From Prochilodus magdalenae (Eukaryota; Chordata; Actinopteri; Characiformes; Prochilodontidae): 64,000 nucleotides of DNA. A model generated the notes under the pieces. That model ran no database searches. It was given only the letters and a program-made list of their open reading frames with translations, and was not told the DNA's origin. A program made the position numbers and the translations under genes. Each line of letters opens with the position of its first letter. Position 1 is the stretch's first letter. The stretch covers positions 72,001-136,000 of the forward strand of contig JAMWET010000160.1 in the NCBI GenBank assembly GCA_024036415.1, read 5' to 3'. Of this stretch, positions 11,760 through 24,397 are shown in pieces.

Positions 11760-12030
11760 CTAACGAAAGTTCTGTGTTTTTTTTTGTGGATCACCTTAGA
11801 GAAAACATGATTCTTGGCTTGGGTTTGGAACGGCTGAGTGGTTCTTGGCTTGTTATTGATTTTGAATCAATTAATAGTGAGGAGGGTCCTAACAACAAGG
11901 TTCTTCGCCCTCGCACACCCCTTTTTGAAAGTGGTTCTTTAAAAGAGCCTTACATTAAAATGCTCTCTATGGAAACCAGACATGGTTCTTCTATGGCACT
12001 GCACCAGAACAGCTTTTAATGGCACTTTGA
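11760..12030. repeat. Probable dispersed repeat ('ggttcttctatggcactgc' type)
   Basis: Repeated 'ggttctt' phrases at 11833, 11841, 11900, 11933 and 11983, and the phrase 'ggttcttctatggcactgc', resemble a family of small palindromic repeats common in fish. The edges and class are uncertain. The overlapping 163-codon plus-strand frame has no recognisable domain. Confidence 0.35.
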
Positions 12031-12494
12031 CATGATGCTATTATATCATAAACGATATCGTGTTAATATCTCACCGGGTTAATATGTTGTCTGAGTTAAA
12101 TGAGAGTGTGCAGAAAAGGGTGTTTATTATAGAGGGTTCAGGGCAGATCAGATATTAGACATACTGAACTGCTGATTGGGAAGTGCTTCTACGCTTATTC
12201 TATTCAGATTTTATTCAACCCGAAAAGCCATGTTCGGTGTGACAGTGAGATAAATGACATAGTGTTGAGATGGGGCGACTAAAAATGTAGTAAACATGCC
12301 ATGCATGCGTTTTATGTTTGTTCATTACAGCACATGTGCTCATTAGACGTTTAGGAATGGAATGTTAATGGTGAAATTAGCATCCGAATAAATAACGATG
12401 AGCAGTGATGCCGTAGTTTCTGCTGCCAGCCCTGACCGGGAGAGTGAAAAGTGCAATTTCTTTGGGCAGTAATGATGCTTTTTCATGGACTTGG

Positions 12495-12720
12495 ATTTCG
12501 CCGCTGTCCAAAGAAAAGCATGTCTCTCCATTTTTACTTTTATGCATCACTTGAACACATCTGCTGCTGTTTACACTGTGTGAGAATTTCATCATGAGTG
12601 GACCAACGGAAATGACGCTAAATTGCTTGGGAAAAAAAATCAGGTTCTATTGACTTAGACATAAATTAGGTTTTTGCCCTCTCCTGTAAAGTTACCATGT
12701 TGGAGATACAGTGATGATAT
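12495..12720. mobile_element. MITE, ATCGTCGCTGTCC family, degraded copy 1
   Basis: The left end (ATTTCGCCGCTGTCCAAAG, then CTCTCCATTTTTACTTTTATG) matches the left arm of the intact copy at 23737-23991. The interior follows the same order: gaacaca.ctgctgtt.acactg, ggaccaac.gaaatg, ggttc.attgactta, cctctcctgtaaagtt. The right arm has lost most of its TIR (GGAGATACAGTGATGATAT instead of the full inverted arm). Same orientation as the 23737 copy. Confidence 0.75.
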
Positions 12721-13200
12721 GCAGTGATAAGGCACATAGGTGGGGTTCAGCAATGGTTTGGATATGCGGCATTAAAGAGAATATTAATGTAGTTAATTAC
12801 ATTTGCACAATGGGGCTGGATTTTAAGTTCAGGTGAAGCCTGCGATCGGGAAGGGTTTTGTATTTTCTGCTGTTTCGTATCGTTGAAGGTGAACGGTTTC
12901 AGCTTTATTTGCCTAAAAGTATAAATATTCCAAGCTGCTGGTGCGACTATGTGAACTGAGCTGCTGTGTTAAGGTAACGTTAAGCAGTGTTTGCTATAGT
13001 GTATTTGTGTACTTTAATGTAAAACAAAGCCTTGAGAACTTTAAATTTGACTTGTGGACGATGGAGTCTTCCACGTCTTCCTTTCTTACCACCTGCTTCT
13101 TTCTCTTTTCTCTCTGCTTTTTTCACATGTTGTTTGTGTGTTATTTTTTTCCCACCATTTCTATCGTTGTCCCGATGGAGTCTATGTGTCTAGCCCTTTC
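12721..13200. other. Intron 1 sequence, nothing recognised
   Basis: AT-leaning intronic DNA. The plus-strand frames starting here (12941-13363 and 13054-13389) stay open only because they run into the CT microsatellite. Confidence 0.5.
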
Positions 13201-13209
13201 AAAATCTGC

Positions 13210-13236
13210 TCAGTCTCTCTCTCTCTCTGTCTCTCT

Positions 13237-13324
<88 letters not shown>
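13210..13324. repeat. (CT)n microsatellite
   Basis: About 115 bases of nearly pure CT with a few T-rich interruptions. It yields poly-Leu/Ser frames on the plus strand and Arg/Glu frames on the minus strand; none is a gene. Confidence 0.97.
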
Positions 13325-14733
13325 CTGTTGCGCTCTGTCCACTGGTTGCTAGGCACTGTCTAAAGGTATGGGCCAGAGGGCTGTACTGAAGCTGTAGTGA
13401 ATCACCCCGGCAGATCGTTGCCCTGTCAGGGTGCTCGCCCGGGCTTTCTGGGGCTAATCCGCGACCGCCGTGAGAGGGAGGAGCCGAGGGCCTTCCGAGA
13501 GTTTCCTCTCCAGACACACAAAAACGCTGTGGAGACACATTGAGTGGAGGGCACCGTTCGGAACAAAGCTGCCCCAGGACTGAATGGCCCGGACCCATCA
13601 GTCTGTTCAGGGCCAACGTGATTAATGCCGCTGCATGGAGAAGGGGGGAAAATGGTGGGGGAAGTTGGGGATTTTGGAGTGAAATGCTGGTTGGAGAGAA
13701 GGACAGAGTGTTTTTTTTTTTTTTTTTTTTTCATTGTGCTTTGTAAGTTCACACAACAGTGTCTGAGTATAGAGAAGGGCTTGAGCTTGTTTGGACCGTG
13801 TGTTAATGTGCAGGTCATCTTCAGATATGGATACACTTTGGCCAAATTCCGTTGACACATTTACCTTCAGCCCAGCACGTACTACAAATACCTCACAGCT
13901 GTCTTTTCAGTCACTTTACCTCCGGTACTTTGTTTGTTTTTCACCTGTATTGTACCCGTGTGCTATCAAACGTTGCCAAAAACTGGGCAACGAAAAAGGC
14001 TCCGTCTGATCAGTGCCGCTGCTCTCCAGAGGACTCTGTGGACACACAGAACATTAAAGACATAATTGTATGTAAATGTACAAAATCTCTATTTACCCCT
14101 GTGCTGAAGATGCACTCAAGATCCGTCTCTGACCACCTCAGCATATGGTTTGAGTGATCCGATCATAATACGTCTTCACCTGAGTATGACCCCGGGTCCC
14201 GACAAAGTCTGAAAACAAGCCTGCGTGTGTGTTTGTGTGGTTCAGAGAGGCTCATACAAGATTTGTGTTTAATCTTTTATGTTAGTGAGGAGTGACGGAG
14301 ACGAGCTGAATTCTTCTCCTCTGAATGGCAGTGAACAAAACCAGCGCTGGGTGTTTGATAGTGGCGATTAAGGGAACAAGCTCGGCGTAATTGAAAGCAA
14401 GCCGCAATTAAAAGCAGCGTTTGTGGGGCCGTGACAAGGTCACTGTGTAAGAGACACAAAAAAGCCTTGCTCAAACAGGATTGTTCTGCACTAGTTGGCA
14501 GCACTGCGGAGCGTCGCTATTGTAATTGTAGCTCATTTTCGAGGATAGGCCTGTGGTAATGACTATAGCACTCCACCGAATCCTCAAGACAGCCACAGTG
14601 GAGCCTAACTGTGTGCGTCTGTGTGCATGCGCGTGTGCGTGTGACAGTTTAGCGCTCTGATCAAATGCGAAAAGCGCAGGCTCTGATGAGGGCGAAGGAA
14701 TGTGAGAGGCAGTTAAAGTGAGCGCAACACAGT

Positions 14734-14735
<2 letters not shown>
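13325..14735. other. Intron 1 sequence with a poly(T) run
   Basis: Includes a ~21-base poly(T) at 13711-13731. A segment at about 14365-14440 contains several TTAA/AATTA homeodomain-type cores within otherwise GC-balanced unique-looking sequence. The overlapping open frames at 13426-13860 are on opposite strands and lack any domain. Confidence 0.45.

Positions 14736-14775
<40 letters not shown>
14736..14775. repeat. (GA)n microsatellite
   Basis: A pure AG run of about 40 bases. Confidence 0.95.
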
Positions 14776-14777
<2 letters not shown>

Positions 14778-17700
14778 TATAATGAGGGTTAAAGAGTAAG
14801 GTCACTGTGCGCTCTTCTCTGACTTGCAGCTCTGCGCTGTTATTGTTCTGCGAGTGTATACGTGAGTGAGGTCTCTCGCTTCAGCTCATTAGACCAGCCC
14901 ACTACACTCACAGGCCAGACAGCATCAGCACCCGGACCACCTCTTTCATTCTGGATCTCAGAGTCGAGCAAAAATAGTAAATTAAAAAAATACAAAAGTG
15001 CGTTCGCTAAATAAATGGCTGGGCATAGATGAAAGGGTGGGGTCAGTATGCTATAGCAGCTCTATAAGCCAACTATTAGTTTATCTAGGAACATTCCAGT
15101 CAGTTCACGGCCATGAAGAGCCACAATCGATGAATTAGAGACCTCAGGGATGAAGACTCCTTCTGAACAAGACACGCAACCAGCGCAAGTAGAGCCTCGA
15201 GTTCCAGCATTGAAGAGGAGGTCTCCAAGTTGGTATCTCAGAAGAAAAATAATTAATTCATCCTCACCACTTCTCAAATCATCAGTTTATTCTTTCCCTT
15301 CTGTCTCCTTCCTGCACTGTCAGAGTGCTTGGACTTCTATGTTAGCCCCACTATGTTAGAAATTGCATAAATTTTTTTAAAAATCCAAAAATGTACTTGG
15401 AGTGAAGAGGCCTTCACAGTAATGAGAATTAACGGCACCAGCCAAAGTCCTGGGCTAGTCAAAGGCCTTGACACGGCTGTTTATTACATGTATATTTGTG
15501 TGATTTTCTGAGAATTTGATCTCCTCTTCCAGAGTAACTATTTCAGAAAGCTATGGTTTGGTGGATCAGATTCACCAGAGTTAGGTAAAGGGGTTCCAGC
15601 ATGGTAGATGCAGGTTGAAGTTAAACTCTGCAGGACAAGTAGATCTGTAGGAGGAGGTTTGGTAAACAGATCTCAAGCCTTTTAATGGCCCCAGACCTAT
15701 TTGGACATTTGTGGTACACCTAGAGATAAAGAAACAAAACATCCAACCAAAGGGCGGCTAGCCTGTAACAGGTTTCAGTTAGCATTTCAGCACCAGAGTC
15801 TTTGCTTCAGGCTTCCATCTAAAATACCTTTGTACACGTCTAAACTAATGATCTCATCAATATGTCTAATCTTATAGTGGTAGGAATAACAGCTTGTGCT
15901 GGTCACAGTTTTAGCTCTGAGCATCCCAATGATCTTAGTGCAGCCAGGTTGTAACCCTCCACCTGGCTTTCTCCACACTAGGACAAACTACAGCATGCCT
16001 CGCTACAGCAGGTTTCGATTTATTAAACGTCATATAAAGGAATATATAGTCTGCCTAAATACTTTTGGGTGATCTGTATGATACAATGCCTTAAACTGGT
16101 TAATACAGATATAGCAGTATTTGCAGTTTCCAACAGCCAACCTGGGTGCAGCAAGTGTACCTTCTTCAGCCGTGTTAGAAAAGCATGTCAGGTGGCTCCG
16201 CATGAGGCTGATTAAAGAAATACCAAGAGTGCTGAAAGCTTCATCAAGGCACTTGCTAGAATATTGAATACAAGGTGGTTTTAACTGATGAACACAGTTT
16301 CTGCGTACTGTAATGTGCCATATGTGCTATTGTATAGTTTTCATGACTTCATCATTCTACAAAAGCACACAATAGGAAAGATATCAGATCGGCCTTTATG
16401 ACCGGTACTGGACAGGAGGATTTCGACAGATTAGTGCAGCATGAACTAAATCTTTGTTTTATCACCGTGGTTTCAGGACTCGATGGTGTGGCTCCATCAG
16501 CTTCCACTCAGCGACGGTTAACGCAGCTGCAGATTGAGTGACAGTTAAAGGTAGCTACTGCGGGGTAAATTTATGGTGGAGCTCAGCAAAGCCCCAGGAG
16601 CCATGCTTTCCATAGTGGATGGAAATGTCAAACGATGAGCTTATTCTGAGAGGAAGGGAAGGAAAGGAGGATGAGACCAAACCGTTTTCAACCGCTTAAG
16701 CCCCGCTTGGCTGAGTCTCAGTCAAGCATACCAGCGACGTTTCATACATGGAGCAGCTAATGCCTCGTTACAGAAGCCCAGGCGCAGAGTCCGTCAGCAG
16801 GAGTTTCATTTGTAGCTCTTGGTTTCTTTTGCTAAGCCTTCCTCTTTTTGATTTCTGTCTTATTACTGATGTGATAATTCTAACCCATTAAACTGCAGAT
16901 TTGTCATTCAGTTCAGTGATAATGGAATATTCCAGCATTTTTCAAGTTTCTGTCTCACACATCTACAGTATATTGTATGGTTGACTTGGTTACTTTTGCT
17001 TTCCCTAACGTTTTTCCATGCAAGATCGTATTACCGCAAAAAAAAAAGTTCCCTCCAGAAAAATAGTCCCATCTGTGGAGGAATTAATTGTACAGTTTGA
17101 CAGTTTAAAGGGCCCATATACCAGATCTCTCTTACTTTCCCCAAATGAAGAAAGTTGATATATAAACTTTGGTAAAGTTTCGTTCTCTCCTCTGTATACA
17201 GCTCACTGACATGACAGGCATGTTTCACTAAACAAGTAAATGCAATCAGGGCATCCATACATAATTCATCTTAGTTCTTTCTCCAAAAGTCTGAAAATGT
17301 AACGTGGTGTAGTAATCCAACCATATATTTATATAATATATATTTTTTTAAAAATTAAAAATGAAACTCTGTTGGTTCCACAAGTTCTTATTTGCTCAAA
17401 CATCATGCAGCACAACCAAAAAAAAAAACTTCTACTTTGACACATGCTTTTATGAAAGAGGGGCCAGGGTATTGCATCATAAAGAACCCAGGTGACCGTG
17501 GTACAAAGCCAAGGCCAGTAGACCTTTCACAAATATGTGTTTTCTGATTTGAATGGTTCACTGTACCGTGTCAGATGGTATGATCTCAGCAAAACCACGA
17601 AAGTGCACAGTTATTATAGTTATGTATTTTTTAAATGTAAGTATAAACTAATATACAATAATAGGATTTCTTTGTCTTGGTCTTAAGTAGATACCTGTTT

Positions 17701-19240
17701 AATTAGTCTAAAGAGTCGGGTGGCAGAAGCTATAAGATAAATGGTGTAATCAGACCAGAACAATGGTTAATAACTAAAATAGACAATCAAAAACTTTAAT
17801 AACACTAACTGTACATAGGAAATTAAATGCAAATATGAAAACACACACAATGCCCTTTTGAATCCGATCGGTCATTTTAAAAAAACATATTTGACATTGG
17901 CTCATATGGAATCTATGGTATATGGAAACAAAGCTGCATAGACTTTGTAGATTTGCCATTTTTGTGATGTCACTTAAATTATAACTCTAACACTCAAATC
18001 TCCCTGCCTTTCGACTACTGCAGTTCAGCTCTGTTCAGTCATGCTGAAGTTAGAAAGAGTGTTTTGGAGGCGGTTCTAGTTATTAGGTTATGGGCCCTTT
18101 AGTTTGTAATAAGATTTCAACTACTTGAAGATTTAAATCAGCAACTTCCTATTGGGTTCTGTTATAAAGGCGGTTCTAGAGAATGGGTTTTATGCTCTTA
18201 ACTATGCATAAAGAAATGACTGTAAGTGATAATTGTCTGTACACTACAGATGTTACACACAGAGAGTATGTTATAAATTGCTGGAATATTGTGGTCCATA
18301 ACTGCTACAAATTGGTTGGTAAATATTTTTAGTTGAAGTGTGTCCTTTTACCGGCCTCGTCAGCTTACAGGGTTTAGAATTTAATTCTCAAGGACACTTG
18401 TGGAACACTTGCCTGTTTTGTGAGATGCTATGCTTTAGCCTGTGTTTGAAAACGTACAAATGAAGGAATGTGAGGCCACCAAAGCCTTCACCTGAGCTTC
18501 GGAATGAATAATAAGACAGAGACAGCCCTTCCCCCACTGACGCGATTAATACTGACCCTCACTGGCTGCGCACACCTGTACAAACACCTGTGCTCTGTTG
18601 CGCAGTGAGCTGTGGGACGCACACACATGCTCAAACATACAGCCCCGAACACGCACATACACATGCATTAACTTCCTTACACATTCTTTCCTAAGCAGGT
18701 GGTTTGTCTGAGGTTATTTGGCTGCCATTTAGTCGTACGCTTTGCTAAGCTAACCCTGAAGCTAGCTTCTGGTGTATCCAGGTGAAAACCGCAGCTGCGT
18801 CCTCAGATGAACCCACTCGGACTTGCCACCAGACATAGCGATAGAAAAGAAACTAGTGTGAGATAAATGTAAAGGCCAATTTCTGTGGGCTTAGATAGTG
18901 TTGGGGAGATAGCGCTGCGGCCTTATCTCGCTCTTCATGTGGCGGGCTACAGGCCGGGGTTGAACGAGGCAGCGAATCACATACGCGCTCCGCTGTCTGC
19001 TTCTCTCTGCCTTCTGGTTGGCTGTATCTCAGCAACCCTTAGATAGGAAGGATCTGTGTCAAGGCTGAGTGATTCACCATAACGCTAACAGACGTGAGCG
19101 CACATATGCACACTCACAGAACCGATCCGATCATAGAGTTCATTTGGTTTGTGTAAACAAAGCTGATGATGTTGTTTTCTTATTTGTAATTTTTGCAGTT
19201 TATGTTGCTCAAAGTCCAATGTACTGCAACCCTTTAGTAT
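14776..19240. other. Intron 1 sequence, nothing firmly recognised
   Basis: About 4.5 kb of unique-looking intron, including an AT-rich patch at 17320-17365 and short poly(A) runs near 17040, 17345 and 17420. No frame exceeds 75 codons and none resembles a protein I know. Confidence 0.45.
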
Positions 19241-19244
19241 TACA

Positions 19245-19770
19245 CTGCAGTGAATCAAAGACTGAATTGATTCACAGCCTGTAGTAAATTCATGTACAAC
19301 ACAGTATACAAAGTATACAGCTATGAATCAAAATCAGCTCAGTGAATCAGAGTCAAGTGTGATCAGGGGCGTAGCAGCAAATTCTGGGCCCTGTACACTC
19401 TCAATGTCAGTGGGCCCCTATCCATGCCAGTACACGAGGAAGGTGAGCAAAAAAAATGGGCCCCTCTCCCTACTCGGGCCCTGGGTAGTCAGGTCCACTT
19501 TTCCCCCCACTACCACGCCCATGAGTGTGATTAATCAAAGCCCACAGTGAATCAGAGTCCAATGGATTGAATTTAAGCCTACGCCGAATCAGAGTGCAGT
19601 ACAATGTATTGGGAACTGCAGTGAATCTACATACAGTGCAAAGAATCAAAGCCTGTAGCGAATCATGTTACAGTGCAATGAATTGGAATTTGAACACAGA
19701 GAATCAAAGCCTGAATGGAATTAAAATAATTAATAGTTACGATGCAGAGGATCACAGCCTACAATGAATC
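19245..19770. repeat. Degenerate tandem array of 'gaatcaaagcctg' units
   Basis: Phrases of the form gaatcaaagcctg..agtgaatcagagt..cagtgcaatg recur with spacing of roughly 40-80 bases (near 19254, 19275, 19340, 19535, 19570, 19645, 19700, 19750). This is consistent with an old, diverged minisatellite. It is split by a hAT-type MITE at 19364-19523. Confidence 0.6.
19364..19523. mobile_element. hAT-type MITE with an intact 8-bp target-site duplication
   Basis: The element is 160 bp. Its left end is CAGGGGCGTAG and its right end is CCACGCCCATG, giving imperfect terminal inverted repeats (CAGGGGCGT versus CATGGGCGT). The octamer AGTGTGAT occurs directly on both sides (19356-19363 and 19524-19531), the 8-bp duplication typical of the hAT superfamily. 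The interior is rich in GGGCCC motifs and has no coding capacity. It sits inside the degenerate tandem array, so it inserted after the array formed. Confidence 0.85.
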
Positions 19771-20365
19771 ACATGGTAATATATGGAAAAGCTAAGGTAC
19801 TGACATGCAAACTGAATCTCACCAGAATCTAAAAGATACAGACGGTGAAATGACCACCTAAAGCAAGTCGCATGTTTTTGTTCAGTAAACCTTTGAAATC
19901 AGTGTTTAGGTTCTCAAGCCAAAGTCCATGTTAGATTCTGCAGTGAGTCTGTTTGGCTGCAGGGGTTTGGTATTGACCAGTGATCCAAAGCTCATAAAGC
20001 TCCAAGCCTGTCCTTCCCTCAAAGGCCAACATCAAAGGGTACATCAAACGCCAAAGCTGGCTGACAAATATTCATTGAGCAATAGCTGAGTGTCAAACAT
20101 AACTTAAAGGCTCAAAAGTATGTTGTTGCTATTACAGGTCATGCATTTGTTAATTACTGGGGTTCACCGCAATTCAGTTTAAACTACTGTATGTTGTGTC
20201 GCATGTAGGGATACATGCAGTGCACTAAAACTGGACACTGCTATTTCTATTGCTTAGTTGGATCCATAAATATGAAGACTGAACATCTATTTAATTGAAG
20301 TCATGTATTGATTTTACCTGATTCAAATGCATGTGTTAATTTTACATGAATGACATATGCACCCA
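19771..20365. other. Intron 1 sequence, nothing recognised
   Basis: Unique-looking intronic DNA without a coding, RNA or repeat signature that I can support. Confidence 0.45.
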
Positions 20366-20367
20366 TC

Positions 20368-20660
20368 CGCCACTTTATTAGGTACTTTCCATTCATTGTT
20401 CATAGTATTTCCGTTCATTTTTTTATTTTATCCGCTCCAGTGACCATATAGGTGCTCTTTGAAGTCCTACAATTACAGACTGTAGTCCGTCTGATTCTCT
20501 GCATACTTTGTTAGCATCTTTCACCCTATTGTTCAGTGCTCAGGGCCCCCACAGGACCACCACAGGGAGAAACTTTTTGTGTGGCAGATCTACAGTCTGT
20601 AAAAAGACTTTGCATCTATGTGGTTAGCAGAGCTGATCAAATGGACAGTGAGTGTGAATG
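20368..20660. repeat. Fish dispersed repeat ('CCACTTTATTAGGTA' end)
   Basis: It begins CCACTTTATTAGGTAC and carries the phrases 'gtcctacaattacagactgtagtccgt' (shown in part), 'tctctgcatact' and 'gggcccccacaggaccaccac'. Together these mark a large repeat family common in teleosts. The segment at 32590-32900 looks like the middle part of the same family. Class is uncertain; no coding frame remains. Confidence 0.6.
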
Positions 20661-21041
20661 TACCTATTGAAGTGTTTGGTAGATTTTGGAAGTAATTTGA
20701 AAGGCAAAACTTATATATGTATAAGGATTTGATCTAATGTGGGAGTGCAGATTTAAATCAAGGACGTGTATTGCATTTGTTTGTTTTGGGGCACCAGGTA
20801 ATAACTTCTAATTTGATTCCTTGTTCTGTGTGGCTCCATATTCTTAAAGCCATTTAGGCTGAACCGCTCATGTAACTTAACCAAATAGGGCAAGGATAAG
20901 TGACAGTAAGCTGAATTGATGGAGATATGTAAAGTTATATTGGCCGTTTAAAAACTATAACCAATGTACCAGAAGTATTCATGATAAAAGCCAGCTGTAT
21001 GTGGGGAGTGAACTCATTTCCCTTTGAAACTACCTGCAAGA

Positions 21042-21074
<33 letters not shown>

Positions 21075-22080
21075 TCCCCAAAACGCACACACACACATAC
21101 ACACTGATTGGATTACTTGTCCTATAAAATAGGAATTTAATAAATCTCAACGGTGCTCTGTGCATGCTTTGGCTCCCAGAAGCAGAGTATGGTTGAAGTT
21201 TTGATTAAACGGTGCTGTAAGCACACTTTATCATACCGGAGATCTCTGAACATACCTGCAGTGTGCGGACTGTTTGTGTCCAGGTCTGCAGGCATTGAGG
21301 TGCGATGTTTAGCCAACTCATTGACATGACTGGGTGGTTAGCAAAAGCTAAGCCCTCTCACAACCCCTCCAATTATCGATTCATCTTTCAGCGCCAGCTA
21401 ACGTGGCCACCTAAACGACTTCTTTTCTTTCTTCTTCTTTTTTTCCTCTCCTCTCCCCTGCCCTCCTCTCATTTCCAGAGCAATAAAGGCCGTATTTATT
21501 TTTCTCCCTATTCAATTTGCCTTTTGCCTGGCGCTGGGGCCATGTGGGTGAGGACTAAAGAGATTACAATACGGGAGGCAGAATCAATCGACGCTTTTCA
21601 TTCTGCTCAGCCAAGCCCAGCCCAACGGGACTGTTTAGAGCTGGCCTGTCACCTGAAGGGAAAGAATTGGCCAAGAGCGCCTCAGCACACCTGCTTTTTG
21701 CAGAATCATCAGAGCTTAGAATCTGCACACAAGTTCACATAATGCTTTATTACATGCTATGAAAGGCCATATCCACACAAAGTCGTCTACCATACTGGAA
21801 ACAGATTAAGCTATTAGCTTATAAGAGGTATTAGAGTTCTAAAGCCCCTTACTCTGCACTTCCAAACTGCTTAGGTGGACAGTTTCCCTTTGAATATACT
21901 TATAAAACAGATTTGCACAATTTCCCTGTATTACTCTAAACGTAGTCGATCAGCCAAGACATGTTTATTTCCCTAGTTCTGCACTGGACCTATGAGGCCG
22001 ATGTAGATAAAATTCAAAGGACTCCTCCATTAAGTAGCCATGTATAGATTAAACGACTAAATTGACATAGTTGTCTAGAG
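20661..22080. other. Intron 1 sequence with a CA microsatellite
   Basis: Contains a (CA)n tract listed separately and a 145-codon plus-strand frame (21305-21742) of mixed composition. That frame has no recognisable domain and is interrupted by a pyrimidine tract; I do not call it a gene. Confidence 0.45.
21041..21105. repeat. (CA)n microsatellite, interrupted
   Basis: About 30 bases of pure CA, followed after a short interruption by a second CA run. Confidence 0.93.
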
Positions 22081-22272
22081 CAGTATTCCCTAACCCTGGT
22101 CCTGGAGGCACCCTGCCCTGTGCATTTTAGTGCTTTTCCTGCTCCCTCCACATCTGATACAACTTTTTAGCTCATTAATAAGCCCTTTCAGAGTTGCAGG
22201 GGTGTGTCAAAGCTGAGGACCACTAAGATATGCAGGGCAGGGTGCCTCTAGGACCAGGATAGAGAAACACTG
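22081..22272. mobile_element. hAT-like MITE of the 'CCTGGTCCTGGAGG' type (copy 2, best preserved)
   Basis: The element is 192 bp with terminal inverted repeats of about 40 bases. The left end reads CAGTATTCCCTAACCCTGG and the inverse of the right end reads CAGTGTTTCTCTATCCTGG; both continue into TCCT.GAGGCACCCTGCCCTG. The interior has no frame. The flanking octamers do not match, so either the duplication has decayed or the superfamily assignment is wrong. It is related to 8212-8412 and 51105-51275. Confidence 0.75.
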
Positions 22273-23736
22273 GCCCAAAAACCCAATAAAGATTCAGGCT
22301 ACAACATGACTGTTATAGTTGCTGTTAGCTATGTGCCATGCTTTTGTCCAGATAGCCGTACATCATCCAGTAGCAGAAACCACATTACCATTTATTCAGA
22401 AACCAGTTGGGCACATCAGCCTCACAGCTCTACCTCATACATCAGACATGCCCTGTCTGATCAGCTGCATTTAGAGTAAAACAAATATTAGGTAAATTAA
22501 CTTTTCACCAAACTGTTTAAATCAAGCATGTTTGTGTTCCGGGCTGGGTAGTGGACAGTGGACGCAGGGCTCGGTAGGGTGGACAGAGAAGGCAGCGGTG
22601 TGTGCTCTGGAGTGCAGCGGCCCATTGGAAATCACTTGATCTGCATCACACAGCTCAGTGTCCCTGCCAAAAGCTCTGACAGCAGCCCAGCAGGAGAGGC
22701 AGAGGGGAGGAGGGGGCAGACCTGACTGCTGCCCTCATCAACATGCTGCCTTAAACTCCTCTCTTTTCTTCTGCTTTGAATTTGAACTTTTCCTCTCCTC
22801 TGCAAAGCTTTGACAGGCCATTTCCTTTTGGAAGAGGGAGATAGTAATCACACGCGCACCATCAACAGGCACTGATATAAAGAGACAGAGAGAAATGGAG
22901 AGAAAGAAAATACTGTGTGTGATGAAATCAGGAAGAGGGAGAGGATGAGCTTTGAAAAATGGAGACACAGAAAGTGGCAATGTATGTTTACATACAGCCC
23001 AAGTTATTTAATAATCTGGCATGTAGATGAATTGGGTAAATATGACATTCTTGGGTTTATATTCAACCTGATATTAAAATGGGCTGTTTTTACCTACATG
23101 AAGTGTAATTCATCACTATATACCATCCAAGCATACATACATAGACGCTGTCATTGTACACATACAACATTTGAAAATAAACACTGTTTATTTTTGTTTG
23201 GATTACACGTCACATATACACAGATGAATATTTCCATTGCCTAGTCTTGGACTAAATTTCAATGTTAGTGTGCTGCACCACTGAAAAAATCATCTTATCA
23301 TTCAAATTCAATCAAATCATGGCCCCTGCTGTACTGCATCACAAACAGCCGCTGCACACCGGGCACGTCGTGTAGTGTCATGTAGCAGGGTGGTACTGTG
23401 CAGTGCTGGCAGAGAGAGGCAATAAACACAAGGTTACACCCTGCTCCTCTAAACTGAGTGAAATAAAATGTTCAGCCTCGTTTGTCACATTTGGCGTCAG
23501 TTTACCGTCTCTTCATAAACTGTTTGTTTTTTGAGGTGAAATAGAAAAAAGCTGGGAAAGACTAGGCGTATCTTCCTTAACCCTTTCAACATCCTTATCC
23601 AAGAAAAAAGAAACTGTATTGTTTGTTTGGGGCAATAATAATAAAGCACATAGTCAATTTCAATTCCATTAGCTTAGCATAGATACCTTTTATTGTAAAA
23701 GCGCCAGTACCGCATATTTTGTTAAATGTATTTTGT
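22273..23736. other. Intron 1 sequence, nothing recognised
   Basis: Unique-looking intron with a purine-rich segment at about 22880-22970. The 109-codon plus-strand frame at 22915-23244 has no recognisable domain. Confidence 0.45.
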
Positions 23737-23991
23737 ATATCGTCGCTGTCCAATGAAAAACATGTATCTCCACTTTTGTCCTTTTCTACTTTTATGCATC
23801 ATTTGAATACACCAGCTGCTGTTAACACTGAGTGAGAATCTCATGATGAATGGACCAACAGAAATGGCCCAATACTGTTTGGAAAGACGTCTGGTTCCAT
23901 TGACTTACATTAAAATTGAATGAGGTTTTTGGCCTCTCCTGTAAAGTTGCCATTTTGAAGATACTTGGTTTTCTTTGGACAGCGACGATAT
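23737..23991. mobile_element. MITE, ATCGTCGCTGTCC family, intact copy 2 (255 bp)
   Basis: Left end ATATCGTCGCTGTCCAATGA; the inverse of the right end is ATATCGTCGCTGTCCAAAGA. The arms stay similar for about 36 bases (..GTATCTCCA / GTATCTTCA). The interior has no coding frame. The copy at 31205-31459 has exactly the same 255-bp length but lies in the opposite orientation. Superfamily not assigned, because no target-site duplication is clear. Confidence 0.88.
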
Positions 23992-24179
23992 GTTTTTATC
24001 ATTCCTCTGCTGATCTTTAAATGAGCTTCATTAAAATGTATTTAGTTAAAGTTAAAAAAATAAAAAATTGAGCAGGAAGTTGATGGTTAGAAACAATACG
24101 TTTTGATGCTGTGTGAGGCGGCATGGTGTGTCTAGTGTGCAAGGGCCTGCACGCTTAATCTGTGTTTGGAAATCCAGGT

Positions 24180-24397
24180 ACATTTACATTTATGGCATTT
24201 AGCTGACGCTCTTATCCAGAGTGACTTACAAGGGTATTCATATCCCAGGTAGGCACAGGTAGTGTTAGGAGTCTTGCCCAAGGACTCCTATTGGTGTAGC
24301 ACAGCATAGTCACCCAGACCGGGATTCGAACCCCAGTCTCCCACACGTGGTGGTGGCTCCTTGCTGGGTAGTGGTGTTATCCGCTGAGCTACACCAA
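24180..24397 (-). repeat. tRNA-derived SINE, copy 1
   Basis: Read on the minus strand, the element starts with a tRNA-like head: a TGGTGTAGCTCAGCGGATAA A-box region, then the B box GGGGTTCGAATCCC (complement of 24321-24334). It ends in a tail reading GGATAAGAGCG, AGCTAAATGCC and ATAAATGTAAATG. Pol III promoter boxes plus a LINE-like tail define a tRNA-SINE. The same tail is very widespread in teleosts. It is not a functional tRNA gene, since no cloverleaf can be closed. Confidence 0.85.
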
